Source: Pseudomonas bharatica CSV86
GTDB lineage: Bacteria > Pseudomonadota > Gammaproteobacteria > Pseudomonadales > Pseudomonadaceae
NCBI RefSeq assembly: GCF_000319305.2
Contig: NZ_AMWJ02000001.1
Location: 1,240,001 to 1,304,000 of the forward strand
Length of the DNA stretch: 64,000 nt
Reading direction: 5' to 3'
The position numbers were made by a program, and so were the translations under genes. The notes beneath the pieces were generated by a model. It made no database searches. It had not been told where the DNA came from and worked only from the letters and a program-made list of their open reading frames with translations. Positions 33,588 to 45,359 of this stretch are shown in pieces (the stretch's first letter is position 1; every line of letters begins with the position of its first letter).

Positions 33588-34734
33588 ATGTCTGCCACAC
33601 CTTCAACCCGTCTTCACTCGATCGACGCCCTGCGCGGCCTGGTCATTCTCTTCATGCTGCTGGATCACGTGCGCGAAACCTTCTACCTGCACATGCAGGT
33701 CAGCGATCCCATGGACGTGAGCCAGACCGACCCGGCGCTGTTCTTCAGCCGCACCCTGGCGCACCTGTGTGCGCCGGTGTTCATTCTGCTGACCGGCCTT
33801 TCGGCGTTTCTCTACGGCGAAAAACAGCAGGGCAAGGCGGCGGTGTCCAGCTTCCTGTTCAAGCGCGGGCTGTTCCTGGTGGTGCTGGAGTTCACCCTGG
33901 TCAACTTCGCCTGGACCTTCCAGTTGCCGCCGAGCGTGATCTACCTCCAGGTGATCTGGGCCATCGGCCTGAGCATGCTGGCCCTCAGCGCCTTGATCTG
34001 GCTGCCGCGGGCGCTGCTGATCGGGTTGGGTGTGGTGCTGGTGGCGGGCATAACCTGCTCGATGGCGTGCATTTCCCGGTCGGGTCGGCGATGCATGTGC
34101 CTTGGGCGGTGCTGCATGATCGGGGCTGGATCGAAGCGGGGGAGGGGCTGCGGTTGCGTACGTCCTATCCGCTGCTGCCATGGATCGGGGTGATTGCCCT
34201 GGGTTACGGGATCGGGCCGTGGTTTGCCCGGGGCAGCGAGGCGTTGGTGCGGCGCCGGCGTCTGCTTCTGGCGGGCGGTTCGGCGCTGGCTTTGTTCCTT
34301 GTGCTGCGTCTGCTCAATGGCTACGGCGAGAAACCCTGGGCTGTCGGCGAGACGACGGTGCAGACGCTGATGAGCTTCTTCAACATCACCAAGTACCCGC
34401 CGTCGTTGCTGTTCCTGGCCTTGACCCTGGGCATCGGGCTGTTGCTGCTGGTGGCTTTCGAGCGGCGCAACGAGGGCCGGGCGGTGCGCTGGCTGGCGGT
34501 GTTCGGGCGGCGCCGATGTTCTTCTATCTGCTGCACCTGTATGTGTTGAAGGTGTTGTATGTGCTGGCCGTGGGATTGTTCGGGACAAACCAGGGGCAGT
34601 ATTTCGGCTTCGATTCCGTCGCAGGGGTGTGGCTCGGGGCGGTGCTGCTGGCCCTGGCGTTGTACTTGCCGGTGCGCTGGTTTGCCCGGTTGAAGGCACG
34701 GCGGCGGGATATTGTTTGGTTGAAGTATTTGTAG
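33588..34734 (+). pseudogene. DUF1624 acyltransferase-like membrane protein, two frameshifts
   Basis: A DUF1624/HGSNAT-type membrane protein: RLHSIDALRGLVILFMLLDH opens the family domain with its conserved Asp-His, followed by about ten helices and a C-terminal FFYLLHLYVLKVLYVLA. The reading frame breaks at the GGG of 34046-34048 and again at the GG of 34509-34510. Adding one G at each place restores an uninterrupted protein of about 380 residues. As read, the product would be truncated near residue 155. Both breaks are homopolymer shortenings, so a sequence error is at least as likely as true decay. Confidence 0.8.
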
Positions 34735-34750
34735 ATTGGCAACACGCACC

Positions 34751-34826
34751 CTGTGGGAGCTGGCTTGCCAGCGATAGCGGTAATGAATTCACCGACGCCA
34801 TCGCTGGCAAGCCAGCTCCCACAGGG
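34751..34826. repeat. REP pair, inverse orientation
   Basis: CTGTGGGAGCTGGCTTGCCA and its complement around a 30-base spacer; the unit order is opposite to most REPINs in the window (tail outward). It follows the DUF1624 gene. Confidence 0.9.
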
Positions 34827-34859
34827 TTAGCGGTGCTCGTGAGGCCTGTATAGGTGTCG

Positions 34860-35200
34860 CATATCGCTACGAAATTCCCGCGATTTCCGACTTTTCTGTA
34901 GGCAATTTCCCAATCATACTTCCGCGCCTCGTTTGACGTTGCACTCCTGGAAATGGCTGCCTAGTCTTCGCCGGTCGCTGCTGCTTGGCGATCAGGTTTG
35001 GTCACCTGCACCTTTCTGGAACCGCTCGTCTTGAAGGACGATAGCGTCGGCTGCTGCTGTCATGGCGGCTGTGCGTGGAGCACCTTCGGGTGCGCCGGAG
35101 TGTGTTCCAGATGCCGGTTGACCAATCCGCGTACAGTCGTCACCCAATCGTTTGGTCACGTTCTGGGTGGCGGTTTCCGTCACTTTTCTGGAACGCCAAC
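34860..35200 (+). other. Long structured leader of the DUF6124 gene
   Basis: About 340 bases without a gene. A stable UUCG-tetraloop hairpin GCACC-TTCG-GGTGC is at 35080-35093. The motif CAC(C/T)TTTCTGGAAC occurs twice, at about 35008 and just before the ATG (35181-35194). From memory, similar leaders with GTGGAGCACCTTCGGGTG precede other members of this small-protein family in Pseudomonas, which suggests a conserved RNA element. This needs an alignment to confirm. Confidence 0.4.
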
Positions 35201-35491
35201 ATGATCAAACCCGTACCCGATCCACCCCGCACCGCCCACACTCACTTCGCCACCTGCAACGGCACCCATCCACCGCTTTTCAGCGTCTGTGAAGGCGCCA
35301 GCATGGAAGATGTCCTCGTGCACCTGACCATGTCCCTGTCCTCGGCCTATGAAACCAACTACCAGGTCTGCGAATCGGCGAGCAAGCCGATGCAGAGTCT
35401 TGCCTGGGCGACCCAGCATTCGCTGGAGATCTGCCAGGCGTTGGTGGAGTCGTTGCTTAAGACGGCAGAGCGGAAGCAGGAAGAGGCTTGA
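35201..35491 (+). CDS. DUF6124 (DUF3077-like) small protein
   Basis: A 96-residue acidic helical protein of a family abundant in Pseudomonas, usually present in many copies per genome. The segment PPLFSVCEGASMEDVLVHLTM followed by AYETNYQVCE (residues 28-65) is diagnostic. The function is unknown; no membrane or signal segment is seen. The start at 35201 fits the family (MIKPVPDPP). It stands alone between two REP pairs with a long leader. Confidence 0.8.
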   Translation: MIKPVPDPPRTAHTHFATCNGTHPPLFSVCEGASMEDVLVHLTMSLSSAYETNYQVCESASKPMQSLAWATQHSLEICQALVESLLKTAERKQEEA

Positions 35492-35510
35492 GCCCCAAGC
35501 TCCAAAGCAT

Positions 35511-35604
35511 GACGCGGACCCTGTGGGAGCTGGCTTGCCAGCGATTGCGGTGGTGGATCCACCATCGCTATCGCTGGCAAGCCAGCTCCCACAGGGTCCG
35601 CGTC
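35511..35604. repeat. REP pair with extended palindromic flanks
   Basis: An inverse-orientation REP pair whose symmetry extends outward through GACGCGGACCCTGTGGGAGC and its complement, giving about 40 paired bases on each side. It lies between the convergent DUF6124 and TauE/SafE genes. Confidence 0.9.
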
Positions 35605-35641
35605 GCGCACTGGATTTACGTGTGCTCCACTTGCGTGTCGA

Positions 35642-36427
35642 TCAGAACGCCAACTTATACCCAATCAAGAACAACATCCCCGCCAGGCAAGGCCGCAACA
35701 CCGCATCCGAAATCTTCCCGGTCAGATGGCTGCCGATATAGATCCCCGGCAACGACCCCAGCAGCAGATACCCCAGCAGCGACCAGTCCATGTTGCCCAT
35801 GCTCGCATGCCCCAACCCGGCAACCAGGGTCAGCGGTACGGCGTGGGCGATCTCGGTGCCGACCAGCCGACGGGTAACCAGGTACGGATAGAGCAGGAAC
35901 AACGCCACGGTGCCCAGCGCGCCAGCGCCGATGGAAGTGAGCGAAACCATCACCCCCAGCACCACACCGGTGATCACGGTCAGGATGTTGAGGCTGCGCC
36001 CGCTCAGATGATAGCGATCACCGGCATGCTTGTTGGCAAAGGCCTGGAGCCGGGATTTGAAGAGGATCGCCAGCGCCGTGAGGATCAGCACCACCGCCAG
36101 GCCCTGCTTGATGATGGCGTTGAGCGCGGCGGTGTCGGTGTTCAGGGTGCTGAGGAACCACAGGGTCGCTGCTGCCGCAGGCACGCTGCCCAGGGCCAGC
36201 CAGCCGGTGATGGCCCAGTCGATGTTCTTCTGCTTGCCATGGACCCAGACGCCACTGGCCTTGGTGATGGCGGCGTAGAGCAGGTCGGTGCCGACCGCGG
36301 TAGCAGGGTTGATGCCGAACCAGAGGAGGATCGGGGTCATCAGCGAACCGCCGCCGACGCCGGTCATGCCGACGATGAAACCTACAACCAGACCTGCAAT
36401 GGTGAAACCAAACGAACCAACATCCAT
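35642..36427 (-). CDS. TauE/SafE-family permease
   Basis: A 261-residue inner-membrane permease with eight helices. The two family repeats start VVGFIVGMTGVGGGSLMTPIL near residue 15, split here, and GVVLGVMVSLTSIGAGALGTV near residue 155. The family exports sulfite or organosulfur anions in characterised cases; the substrate is unknown here. It is unrelated in detail to the broken TauE copy at 3487. The start at 36427 (MDVGSFGFT) is the only good one. Confidence 0.88.
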   Translation of the reverse strand: MDVGSFGFTIAGLVVGFIVGMTGVGGGSLMTPILLWFGINPATAVGTDLLYAAITKASGVWVHGKQKNIDWAITGWLALGSVPAAAATLWFLSTLNTDTAALNAIIKQGLAVVLILTALAILFKSRLQAFANKHAGDRYHLSGRSLNILTVITGVVLGVMVSLTSIGAGALGTVALFLLYPYLVTRRLVGTEIAHAVPLTLVAGLGHASMGNMDWSLLGYLLLGSLPGIYIGSHLTGKISDAVLRPCLAGMLFLIGYKLAF

Positions 36428-36589
36428 ACGTTACCTGACACGCTCTAGATCGACGGGGCGGGCGCAGCATAACGGATGTTTTTATGCCCAAATATATTTG
36501 TATCGAATTAGCTTATAACCGATATCGATTCGACCTATGCATTGAAGTCGTCTCGGGTATGTGTCAGATGCATTTTTTGTTGCTCTTGA

Positions 36590-36627
36590 GGGCCTCATCG
36601 CTGGCAAGCCAGCTCCCACAGGGTTAG
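36590..36627. repeat. REPIN left half, split by IS3 element
   Basis: GGGCCTCATCGCTGGCAAGC through CACAGGG and TTAG. Joined to 38088-38122 it rebuilds a perfect REPIN with the spacer AGGGTTAGCGGT. Confidence 0.95.
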
Positions 36628-36665
36628 TGAGCTGCGCCCCGGATGTTGGACACTTTTGTCTAAAG

Positions 36666-37509
36666 CTATGCGGCTTGTGCTCTGTACGCTACAGGGCTCA
36701 GGCCGCCGAGCTTCATCTTGATACGTTCGTGGTTGTAGTAGCGGATGTAATCATCAATCCCAGCGCGTAATTGCTCGATGCTCTCAAATTTCTCGCGGTA
36801 GAAATACTCCGACTTCAGCGTGCCGAAAAAGCTTTCCATCGCCGCATTGTCCAGGCAGTTGCCCTTGCGCGACATGCTCTGTTCCAAGCCCGCTTCTTTC
36901 AAGCGCTGGCGGTAATCCGGATAGCGATAATGCCATCCCTGATCTGAGTGCAGCATCGGCTTACTGTCAGCCGGCAGCTTCTCCAGCGCTCGTTCAAGCA
37001 TCGTTCCCACCAGGGTGTAACGCGGCCGAGTATCCGTTTGATAGGCCACGATCTCCCCGTTGTACAAGTCCAGAACTGGCGACAGATAAAGCTTTTCTCC
37101 AGCCACCTTGAACTCGGTAACGTCTGTCACCCATTTCTGATTCGGCTGATCAGCAGCGAACTCCCGGTTCATGGTGTTCGGCGATGCTTCGTCCATCAGC
37201 CCTCTGTACGACTTGTATTTCTTCGGTCGTACCGTGCACTTGAGGTCCAACTCGCCCATGAGGCGGCGCACTTTCTTGCCGTTGATCATGTGCCCTTTCT
37301 GGCGCAGCGCAGCGGTCATGCGACGATAACCATACCGGCCCCTGTGGTGCTCCTGAATGCCCCGCATCGCCTGTTTCAGTGGAGCGTACTTATCCTCGGC
37401 GCCCTCGTCCCCGAAGTAGGTGTAGTAAGTGCTACGAGGCAAACCAGCAGCGATCAGCAGGTATTTCAGCCTGAACTGTCGGCGCAGCGCGGTAATCAGC
37501 TGGGCTTTT
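36666..37509 (-). CDS. IS3-family transposase OrfB (made by -1 frameshift)
   Basis: The catalytic half of the IS3 transposase. The DDE residues are in KWVTDVTEFKVAG, PMLHSDQGWHYRY and NAAMESFFGTLKSEYF; the N-terminal HTH-21 segment GIQEHHRGRYGYRRMTAAL is also seen. The frame has no strong start of its own at the 5' end. Slipping back one base on the AAAAAG run (37510-37505) at the end of orfA gives a continuous OrfAB reading AQLITALRRQFRLKYLLIAAG, then LPRSTYYTYF. An internal start at 37442 would give 258 residues. Confidence 0.92.
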
Positions 37510-38032
37510 TCCTTGCTGCCCGGATCTGCCTGAGCTTCGCCTCCTCTAACTCCTCGAGCTTTTTTAGGTAGGCGTTCTCCGCTTCAAGCATGCGAACTTT
37601 CTCTAGTAACTCTTTGGGCGAGAGGTCCTCGTTACGCACGGCTGCAGGCTTGGAGGACTTGGCGGAAGGCTTAGGCATGGTGCGGGTTGAACTCTTTTCT
37701 ACAGAAAGCTGGTTTGCGAGCCCGTCACTGTAATACTGGCGCAGCCATCTGCCCAGCTGACTAGAGTTACCTAGGTTGAACAACGCTGCGGCGGCGCGCT
37801 GAGAAAGACGGTCATTTAGCATGCGGTGAAGCACCGTAATCTTGAATTCGGCGCTGTGGCGCTGATGGCGACGCTCAAGGCTGGACCTGCCGTGTTGCTG
37901 ATAGGCCACGACCCAACGGCGAAGCAAGGTGGGATCTATCTGGAACTGGTTCGCCACATGACGGAAACCTCGGCCTCGCTTGAGGAAGGCTTCGATGGCG
38001 GACAACTTGAACTGCTTTGAATACTTGGTCAT
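37496..38032 (-). CDS. IS3-family OrfA DNA-binding protein
   Basis: A 178-residue protein with an N-terminal helix-turn-helix (SKQFKLSAIEAFLKRGRGFR, then VANQFQIDPTLLRRWV), a second helix-turn-helix region, and a C-terminal leucine-zipper-like coil (ELLEKVRMLEAENAYLKKLEEL, split) used for oligomer formation in this family. The start at 38032 (MTKYSKQF) is the family start. It ends with the AAAAAG slip site followed by TGA in the zero frame. It binds the inverted repeats and with OrfB forms the OrfAB transposase. Confidence 0.92.
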   Translation of the reverse strand: MTKYSKQFKLSAIEAFLKRGRGFRHVANQFQIDPTLLRRWVVAYQQHGRSSLERRHQRHSAEFKITVLHRMLNDRLSQRAAAALFNLGNSSQLGRWLRQYYSDGLANQLSVEKSSTRTMPKPSAKSSKPAAVRNEDLSPKELLEKVRMLEAENAYLKKLEELEEAKLRQIRAARKKPS

Positions 38033-38083
38033 GCAAAACACCCCGGTGTTGGATTTTTTGTCCAACATCCGGGGCGCAGCTCA

Positions 38084-38122
38084 TTAGCGGTGTGGGAGCT
38101 GGCTTGCCAGCGATGAGGCCCT
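38084..38122. repeat. REPIN right half, split by IS3 element
   Basis: TTAG duplication followed by CGGTGTGGGAGCTGGCTTGC and the rest of the inverted REP unit. It is the partner of 36590-36627. Confidence 0.95.
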
Positions 38123-38252
38123 GGAGAACACTGCAAATCCCGGGCTTTTTACGAAATCTTTATGCGCCAAGGCCTACGCCAATCTCGTCCCTTTACGCCT
38201 CTGCGCCAGAGAATTTCCCTACGCGGCAGCCGCCGCCGAACGGAGATTTCTC
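38123..38252 (+). promoter_or_regulatory. kdp operon promoter region
   Basis: 130 bases between the REPIN and kdpF. The T-rich stretch CTTTTTACGAAATCTTTATG (38146-38165) resembles the TTTATA-type repeats bound by KdpE, and would be about 90 bases before the kdpF ATG. The match is by eye and not exact. Confidence 0.4.
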
Positions 38253-38342
38253 ATGAGCATTCTGGACGGGGTGTCACTGCTGCTGGCAGTGGCGTTGTTG
38301 GTGTACCTGATGGTCGCGCTGCTGCGCGCCGATCGCGGCTAG
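38253..38342 (+). CDS. kdpF: KdpF, small subunit of K+ pump
   Basis: A 29-residue single-helix membrane peptide (VSLLLAVALLVYLMVALLRA) that stabilises the KdpABC complex in known systems. It starts at ATG 38253, 15 bases after CGGAG, and ends nine bases before kdpA. The size and position are typical of kdpF, although it is too short for standard ORF cut-offs. Confidence 0.92.
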   Translation: MSILDGVSLLLAVALLVYLMVALLRADRG

Positions 38343-38351
38343 GGAGCGGCC

Positions 38352-40057
38352 ATGCACAGTTACGATTACGCATTGCTCCTGGCCTTCTTCGCCCTGGTGC
38401 TGCTGCCGGCACCCTGGCTCGGGCGCTTCTACTACAAGGTGATGGAGGGCCAGCGCACCTGGCTGAGCCCGGTGCTCGGCCCGGTAGAACGAGGCTGCTA
38501 CTGCATCGCCGGGGTCGATACCCGGCAGGAACAGAACTGGAAGCAGTACGCCCTGGCCTTGCTGGTCTTCAACCTGGCCGGCTTCCTGTTGCTCTTCGCC
38601 GTGCTGCGCCTGCAGGCCTACCTGCCGCTGAACCCGCAACACCTGCCCGGCCAGGAATGGTCGTTGGCGTTCAATACTGCGGTCAGCTTCATGACCAACA
38701 CCAACTGGCAGTCCTATAGCGGCGAAGCCTCGCTCAGTTACCTGAGCCAGATGCTCGGCCTGACCGTGCAGAACTTCGTCAGCGCCGCCACCGGCCTGGC
38801 CGTGCTGGTCGCGCTATGCCGCGGTATCGCCCGGCGCAGCGCCGGCACCCTGGGCAACTTCTGGGTGGACATGACCCGCGCCACCCTCTATGGCCTGCTG
38901 CCGCTGTGCCTGGTGCTGGCGCTGATCCTGGTGTGGCAGGGCGTGCCGCAGACCTTCAGCGATTACGTGCATGCGGTCACCCTGCAAGGCGCCGACCAGG
39001 TGATTCCCCTCGGCCCGGCCGCCAGCCAGATCGCCATCAAGCAACTGGGCACCAACGGCGGCGGCTTCTTCGGCGTCAACTCGGCCCACCCGTTCGAGAA
39101 CCCGACGGCCTGGTCGAACCTGTTCGAAGTGGTGTCGATCATCCTGATCCCGGTGGCCCTGGTCTTCACCTTCGGCCATTACGTCAAGGACATGCGCCAA
39201 AGCCGGGCGATCATCGCCGGCATGCTCGCCCTGTTCCTGGTCGGCGGCGCCACCGCGCTGTGGGCCGAGTACCAGCCCAACCCGGCGCTGAGCAATCCGC
39301 AGGTCGAGCAAAGCGCGCCCCTGGAAGGCAAGGAAAGCCGCTTCGGCACCACCGGCAGCGTGCTCTGGACGGTGACCACCACCGCCGCCTCCAACGGCTC
39401 GGTCAATGCCATGCACGACAGCCTCAACCCGCTGACCGGCATGGTCGCGCTGGTCAACATGATGGTCGGCGAGGTGATTTTCGGCGGCGTCGGTGCCGGG
39501 CTCTACGGCATGCTGCTGAACGTGCTGATCGCGGTGTTCCTCGCCGGCCTGATGATCGGCCGCACCCCCGAATACCTCGGCAAGAAGCTCCAGGCGCGGG
39601 AGGTGCAACTGCTGGTGGCGACCCTGCTGGTGATGCCGGTCGGCGTGCTGATCCTCGGCGCCCTGGCCACCGCGTTGCCCGGGCCGGCCGCAAGCATCAG
39701 CAACCCCGGCGCCCATGGGTTCAGCCAGTTGCTCTATGCCTACACCTCGGCCAGCGCCAACAACGGTTCGGCCTTCGCCGGCCTGGGCGCCAACACCACC
39801 TTCCATAACCTGATGACCGGCCTTGGCATGTTGATCGGGCGCTTCGGCTACATCCTCCCGGTCCTTGCCCTGGCCGGCAGCCTGGCGCTGAAGAAGACCG
39901 CCCCGGTAGGGCAGGCCAGCTTCCCCACCCATGGTCCGCTGTTCGTCACCCTGCTGGTGGTCACCATCCTGCTGGTCGGTGGCCTGACCTTCCTCCCGGC
40001 GCTGGCCCTGGGCCCGATCGCTGAACACCTGAGCCTGGCCTTGCAAGGAGTCACCCC

Positions 40058-40061
<4 letters not shown>
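38352..40061 (+). CDS. kdpA: K+-transporting ATPase subunit KdpA
   Basis: The potassium channel-like subunit of the high-affinity Kdp pump, 569 residues with ten helices. Selectivity-filter loops are visible: [14 protein letters not shown] near residue 115, [21 protein letters not shown] near residue 230, and [12 protein letters not shown] near the C-terminal part. It binds K+ from the periplasm and passes it to KdpB. Its stop overlaps the kdpB start by four bases (ATGA), so the two are coupled. Confidence 0.97.
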
Positions 40062-42112
<2,051 letters not shown>

Positions 42113-42122
42113 ATTCGAGGAC

Positions 42123-42689
42123 ATGAACATGACGACCCATCTTCGCCCGGCCCTGAGCCTGTTGTTGCTGATGACCCTGGTGACCGGCGTGGTCTATCCG
42201 CTGGCGGTCACCGGCATCGCCCAGGTGGCCTTCCCCGAACAGGCCAATGGCAGCCTGCTGCGCGACGACCAAGGCCAGGTGCGCGGTTCGCGCCTGCTGG
42301 CCCAGCCGTTCAGCGGCGAGGCCTGGTTCCAGGCGCGGCCGTCGGCGGCGGACTACGCAACCGTGTCCAGCGGTGCGAGCAACCTGGCGCCGAGCAATCC
42401 GGCCCTGGCCAAGCGTATCGGCGACAGCGCCGGCATGCTGTTCAGCGCGGCGCAGGGGCCGGTGCCGCAGGCCCTGCTGACTACGTCCGGCAGCGGTCTC
42501 GATCCGCATCTGCCGCCCGAGGCGGTGGCCTATCAACTGGCCCGCGTGGCAGCGGCCCGACAAATCCCGCAGCAGGCATTGCAAGGACTGGTGGAGCAAG
42601 CCACCCTGCAACCTCTGGTCGGCCCGCCAGTGGTAAATATCCTCGCCCTGAACGCCGCCCTCGACCGCCTTGCGCCACTGCCGAAATAA
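42123..42689 (+). CDS. kdpC: K+-transporting ATPase subunit KdpC
   Basis: A 188-residue subunit with one N-terminal helix ([20 protein letters not shown]) and a periplasmic domain with the conserved [39 protein letters not shown] and [14 protein letters not shown]. It assists assembly and nucleotide binding of the KdpFABC pump. An in-frame ATG at 42129 is an alternative start. It lies 15 bases before kdpD. Confidence 0.96.
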   Translation: MNMTTHLRPALSLLLLMTLVTGVVYPLAVTGIAQVAFPEQANGSLLRDDQGQVRGSRLLAQPFSGEAWFQARPSAADYATVSSGASNLAPSNPALAKRIGDSAGMLFSAAQGPVPQALLTTSGSGLDPHLPPEAVAYQLARVAAARQIPQQALQGLVEQATLQPLVGPPVVNILALNAALDRLAPLPK

Positions 42690-42704
42690 GGACCTGATCC
42701 GACC

Positions 42705-45359
42705 ATGAGTGATTCCCAGCGCGCCGATGCGTTGTTGGCCGAGCTGCCGCGCCAGGGGCGCGGCCGGCTCAAGGTGTTTCTCGGGGCGGCGCCGGGCGTG
42801 GGCAAGACCTACGCCATGCTCCAGGCCGCCCACGCCCGCCTGCGCCACGGCGTGCGGGTGCTGGCCGGGGTGGTGGAAACCCATGGCCGCAGCGAGACCG
42901 AGGCGCTGCTCGGGGGTATCGCCCAGCAGCCGTTGTTGCGCTCGGAGTACCGTGGCGTAACGCTCGAGGAAATGGACCTGGATGGCCTGCTCAAGGCTGT
43001 GCCCGAGCTGGCGCTGGTGGATGAACTGGCCCACAGCAATGCCCCCGGCAGCCGCCATGCCAAGCGCTGGCAGGACGTGCAGGAGCTGCTGGCGGCCGGG
43101 ATCGACGTCTACACCACGGTCAACGTGCAGCATCTGGAAAGTCTCAACGACCATGTGCGCGGCATCACCGGCGTACAGGTACGCGAGACTCTGCCGGACT
43201 GGGTGCTGCAGGAAGCCTTCGAGCTGGTGCTGATCGACCTGCCGCCGCGGGAGCTGCTGGAGCGCCTGCGCGATGGCAAGGTCTATGTGCCGGAGCAGGC
43301 GCGGGCGGCGATCGATGCTTTCTTCACCCAGACCAACCTCACCGCCCTGCGCGAGCTGGCGATGCAGACGGCGGCGGCCCAGGTGGATGCCGACCTGGCC
43401 CACGGCTATCGCCGCCTCGGCCAGGACGCCCCGGCCCTGCGCGGGCGCCTGCTGGTCGGTGTGGATGGCGATGCCCAGGCCGAACGCCTGGTGCGCCATG
43501 CCAGCCGCGTGGCGCAGCGCCGCCACTTGCCATGGAGCCTGGTGCATGTGGACAACGGCAAGCTGCGCGACGAGACGGCCCGGCAGCGCCTGCAAGCGGC
43601 GCAGCAACTGGCCGAGCGCCTGGGCGGCGAGGTGGTGCTGCTGCGTGCCGGGGAAGTGGCGCGTACGCTGATCCAGCACGCTGGCGAGCGCCGTGCCAGC
43701 CTGGTGCTGGTCGGGCAGTCGCGTGATCGCCTGCGCCGACGCCTGTTCGGCGCCGGGGTCGCCACGCGCTTGCTGCGCGAATCCCATGGCCTGGAGATCA
43801 ATGTCCTCGACCGTGACGAGCAGCCCGAGCCGGCGCGTGCAGTGCGTGCCGCTGACTGGGCCTGGCGCCACTACGCGCTGGCCGTGGCCGCGACCTTGCT
43901 TGCCAGCGGCCTGGCCTGGGCCGTAGCACGGGTCATGGACTTGCCGAACATCTCCCTGGTGTTCCTCGCCGCCGTGCTGCTGGTGGCGGTGCGCAGTAGC
44001 ATCGGCCCGGCGCTGGCCTGCGCGGTGCTGTCGTTCCTCGCCTATGACTTCCTGTTCATTCCGCCGAACTTCTCCTTCGCCATCCAGCGTGAAGAGGATG
44101 TGCTGACCTCGCTGTTCTTCCTGTTGATGGCGGTGCTTACCGGCAATCTCGCCGCGCGGCAGCGTCGGCAATTGAAGGCCTTGCGCGAGACCCAGGAGCA
44201 GACCGGGCAACTGCTCGATCTGACCCGTCGGCTCACCGCCGCCACTGATCGCCAGGCGGTGTTCAGCGCCGCCGGCCAGCATCTGGAAAACTGGCCGCAG
44301 GTGCAGGCTTGTCTGCTTGAGCGCGATGCCGAAGGGCGCTTGCAGGTGGCCTTTGGTGGTGAACTGCAGTTCAGCGACAACGAACGCGCTGCCGCCGAAT
44401 GGGCCTGGCAACACGAGCAGGAAGCGGGGCAGGGCAGCGACACCCTGCCCAACGGACGCTGGTGGTGGTGGCCGTTGTCGGTGGATGAGGGCCCGCTGGC
44501 CTTGCTGGGCGTGCGGGCCCGGTACGACGGGCAATTGCCGGCCCAGCGCCGGCGTTTGCTCAAGTCCCTGAGCCAGCCGCTGGCCCAGGCCCTGGCCCGG
44601 GCGAAACTGGCCGAGCAACTGGAGTCGGCGCGCCTGCACGGCGAAACCGAACAATTGCGCAGCGCCTTGCTCGCCTCGGTTTCCCACGACCTGCGCACTC
44701 CGCTCACCGCCATGCGCGGCAGCATCGACAGCCTGTTGGCCCTGGGCGATGCAATCCCGGCCGAGGATCGCCGTGAATTGCTGGAAGGCACCCGCGATGA
44801 AGCCGAGCGCCTCGACCGCTATATCCAGAACCTGCTGGACATGACCCGCCTTGGCCATGGCGGCCTCAAGCTGGCGCGGGACTGGGTGACCCCGGCGGAT
44901 ATCGTCGGCAGTGCGCTGAACCGCCTGCGGGTGGTGCTGGCGCCCTTGCAATTGCGCACCGAGGTGCCTGCCGAATTGCCGCTGCTGTATGTGCATGCGG
45001 CGCTGATCGAACAGGCGCTGATCAATGTGCTGGAGAATGCGGCGCGCTTCTCGCCGGCCGAGGGGCACCTGGAATTGCGCGTGACCGTCGAGGACGCGCA
45101 ACTGTGCTTCGCCGTGGCGGACGAGGGGCCGGGCATCGCCGAGGCGGACCGCGAGCGCATCTTCGATATGTTCTACACCGCCGCCCGGGGTGATCGCGGC
45201 GGGCAGGGCACGGGGCTGGGGCTGGCGATCTGTCGCGGCATGGTCGGTGCCCATGGCGGGCATATTCGCGTCGAAGACGGCCTGGGTGGCCGCGGCACCT
45301 GCATCACTCTATGCTTGCCGCTTCCGGCCCAACCCCCACTGGACAGCGAAACCCCATGA
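42705..45359 (+). CDS. kdpD: Sensor histidine kinase KdpD
   Basis: An 884-residue sensor kinase. The N-terminal KdpD domain has a Walker A-type FLGAAPGVGKTYAML and DELAHSNAPGSRHAKRWQDV. A universal-stress-protein domain follows at about residues 245-370, then four helices at 390-490, a GAF-like region and the kinase core with phosphorylated H661 (SHDLRTPL) and the ATP-lid motifs ADEGPGIAEADRERIFDMF and GTGLGLAI. It senses K+ limitation and controls KdpE. It overlaps kdpE by four bases. Confidence 0.97.
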   Translation: MSDSQRADALLAELPRQGRGRLKVFLGAAPGVGKTYAMLQAAHARLRHGVRVLAGVVETHGRSETEALLGGIAQQPLLRSEYRGVTLEEMDLDGLLKAVPELALVDELAHSNAPGSRHAKRWQDVQELLAAGIDVYTTVNVQHLESLNDHVRGITGVQVRETLPDWVLQEAFELVLIDLPPRELLERLRDGKVYVPEQARAAIDAFFTQTNLTALRELAMQTAAAQVDADLAHGYRRLGQDAPALRGRLLVGVDGDAQAERLVRHASRVAQRRHLPWSLVHVDNGKLRDETARQRLQAAQQLAERLGGEVVLLRAGEVARTLIQHAGERRASLVLVGQSRDRLRRRLFGAGVATRLLRESHGLEINVLDRDEQPEPARAVRAADWAWRHYALAVAATLLASGLAWAVARVMDLPNISLVFLAAVLLVAVRSSIGPALACAVLSFLAYDFLFIPPNFSFAIQREEDVLTSLFFLLMAVLTGNLAARQRRQLKALRETQEQTGQLLDLTRRLTAATDRQAVFSAAGQHLENWPQVQACLLERDAEGRLQVAFGGELQFSDNERAAAEWAWQHEQEAGQGSDTLPNGRWWWWPLSVDEGPLALLGVRARYDGQLPAQRRRLLKSLSQPLAQALARAKLAEQLESARLHGETEQLRSALLASVSHDLRTPLTAMRGSIDSLLALGDAIPAEDRRELLEGTRDEAERLDRYIQNLLDMTRLGHGGLKLARDWVTPADIVGSALNRLRVVLAPLQLRTEVPAELPLLYVHAALIEQALINVLENAARFSPAEGHLELRVTVEDAQLCFAVADEGPGIAEADRERIFDMFYTAARGDRGGQGTGLGLAICRGMVGAHGGHIRVEDGLGGRGTCITLCLPLPAQPPLDSETP

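Larger units (their letters stand above)
36628..38083 (-). mobile_element. IS3-family insertion sequence (1456 bp)
   Basis: Terminal inverted repeats TGAGCTGCGCCCCGGATGTT (left) and the exact complement (right) continue for 24 bases. A four-base target duplication TTAG lies at 36624-36627 and 38084-38087. The two ORFs orfA and orfB lie on the minus strand with a -1 frameshift site. All parts are intact, so the element is probably active. Confidence 0.96.

Noticed and set aside
34998..35204. A 68-codon Cys-rich ORF in the DUF6124 leader
   Set aside because: No SD, odd composition, and it overlaps the RNA-like hairpin region; it is better explained as a leader.
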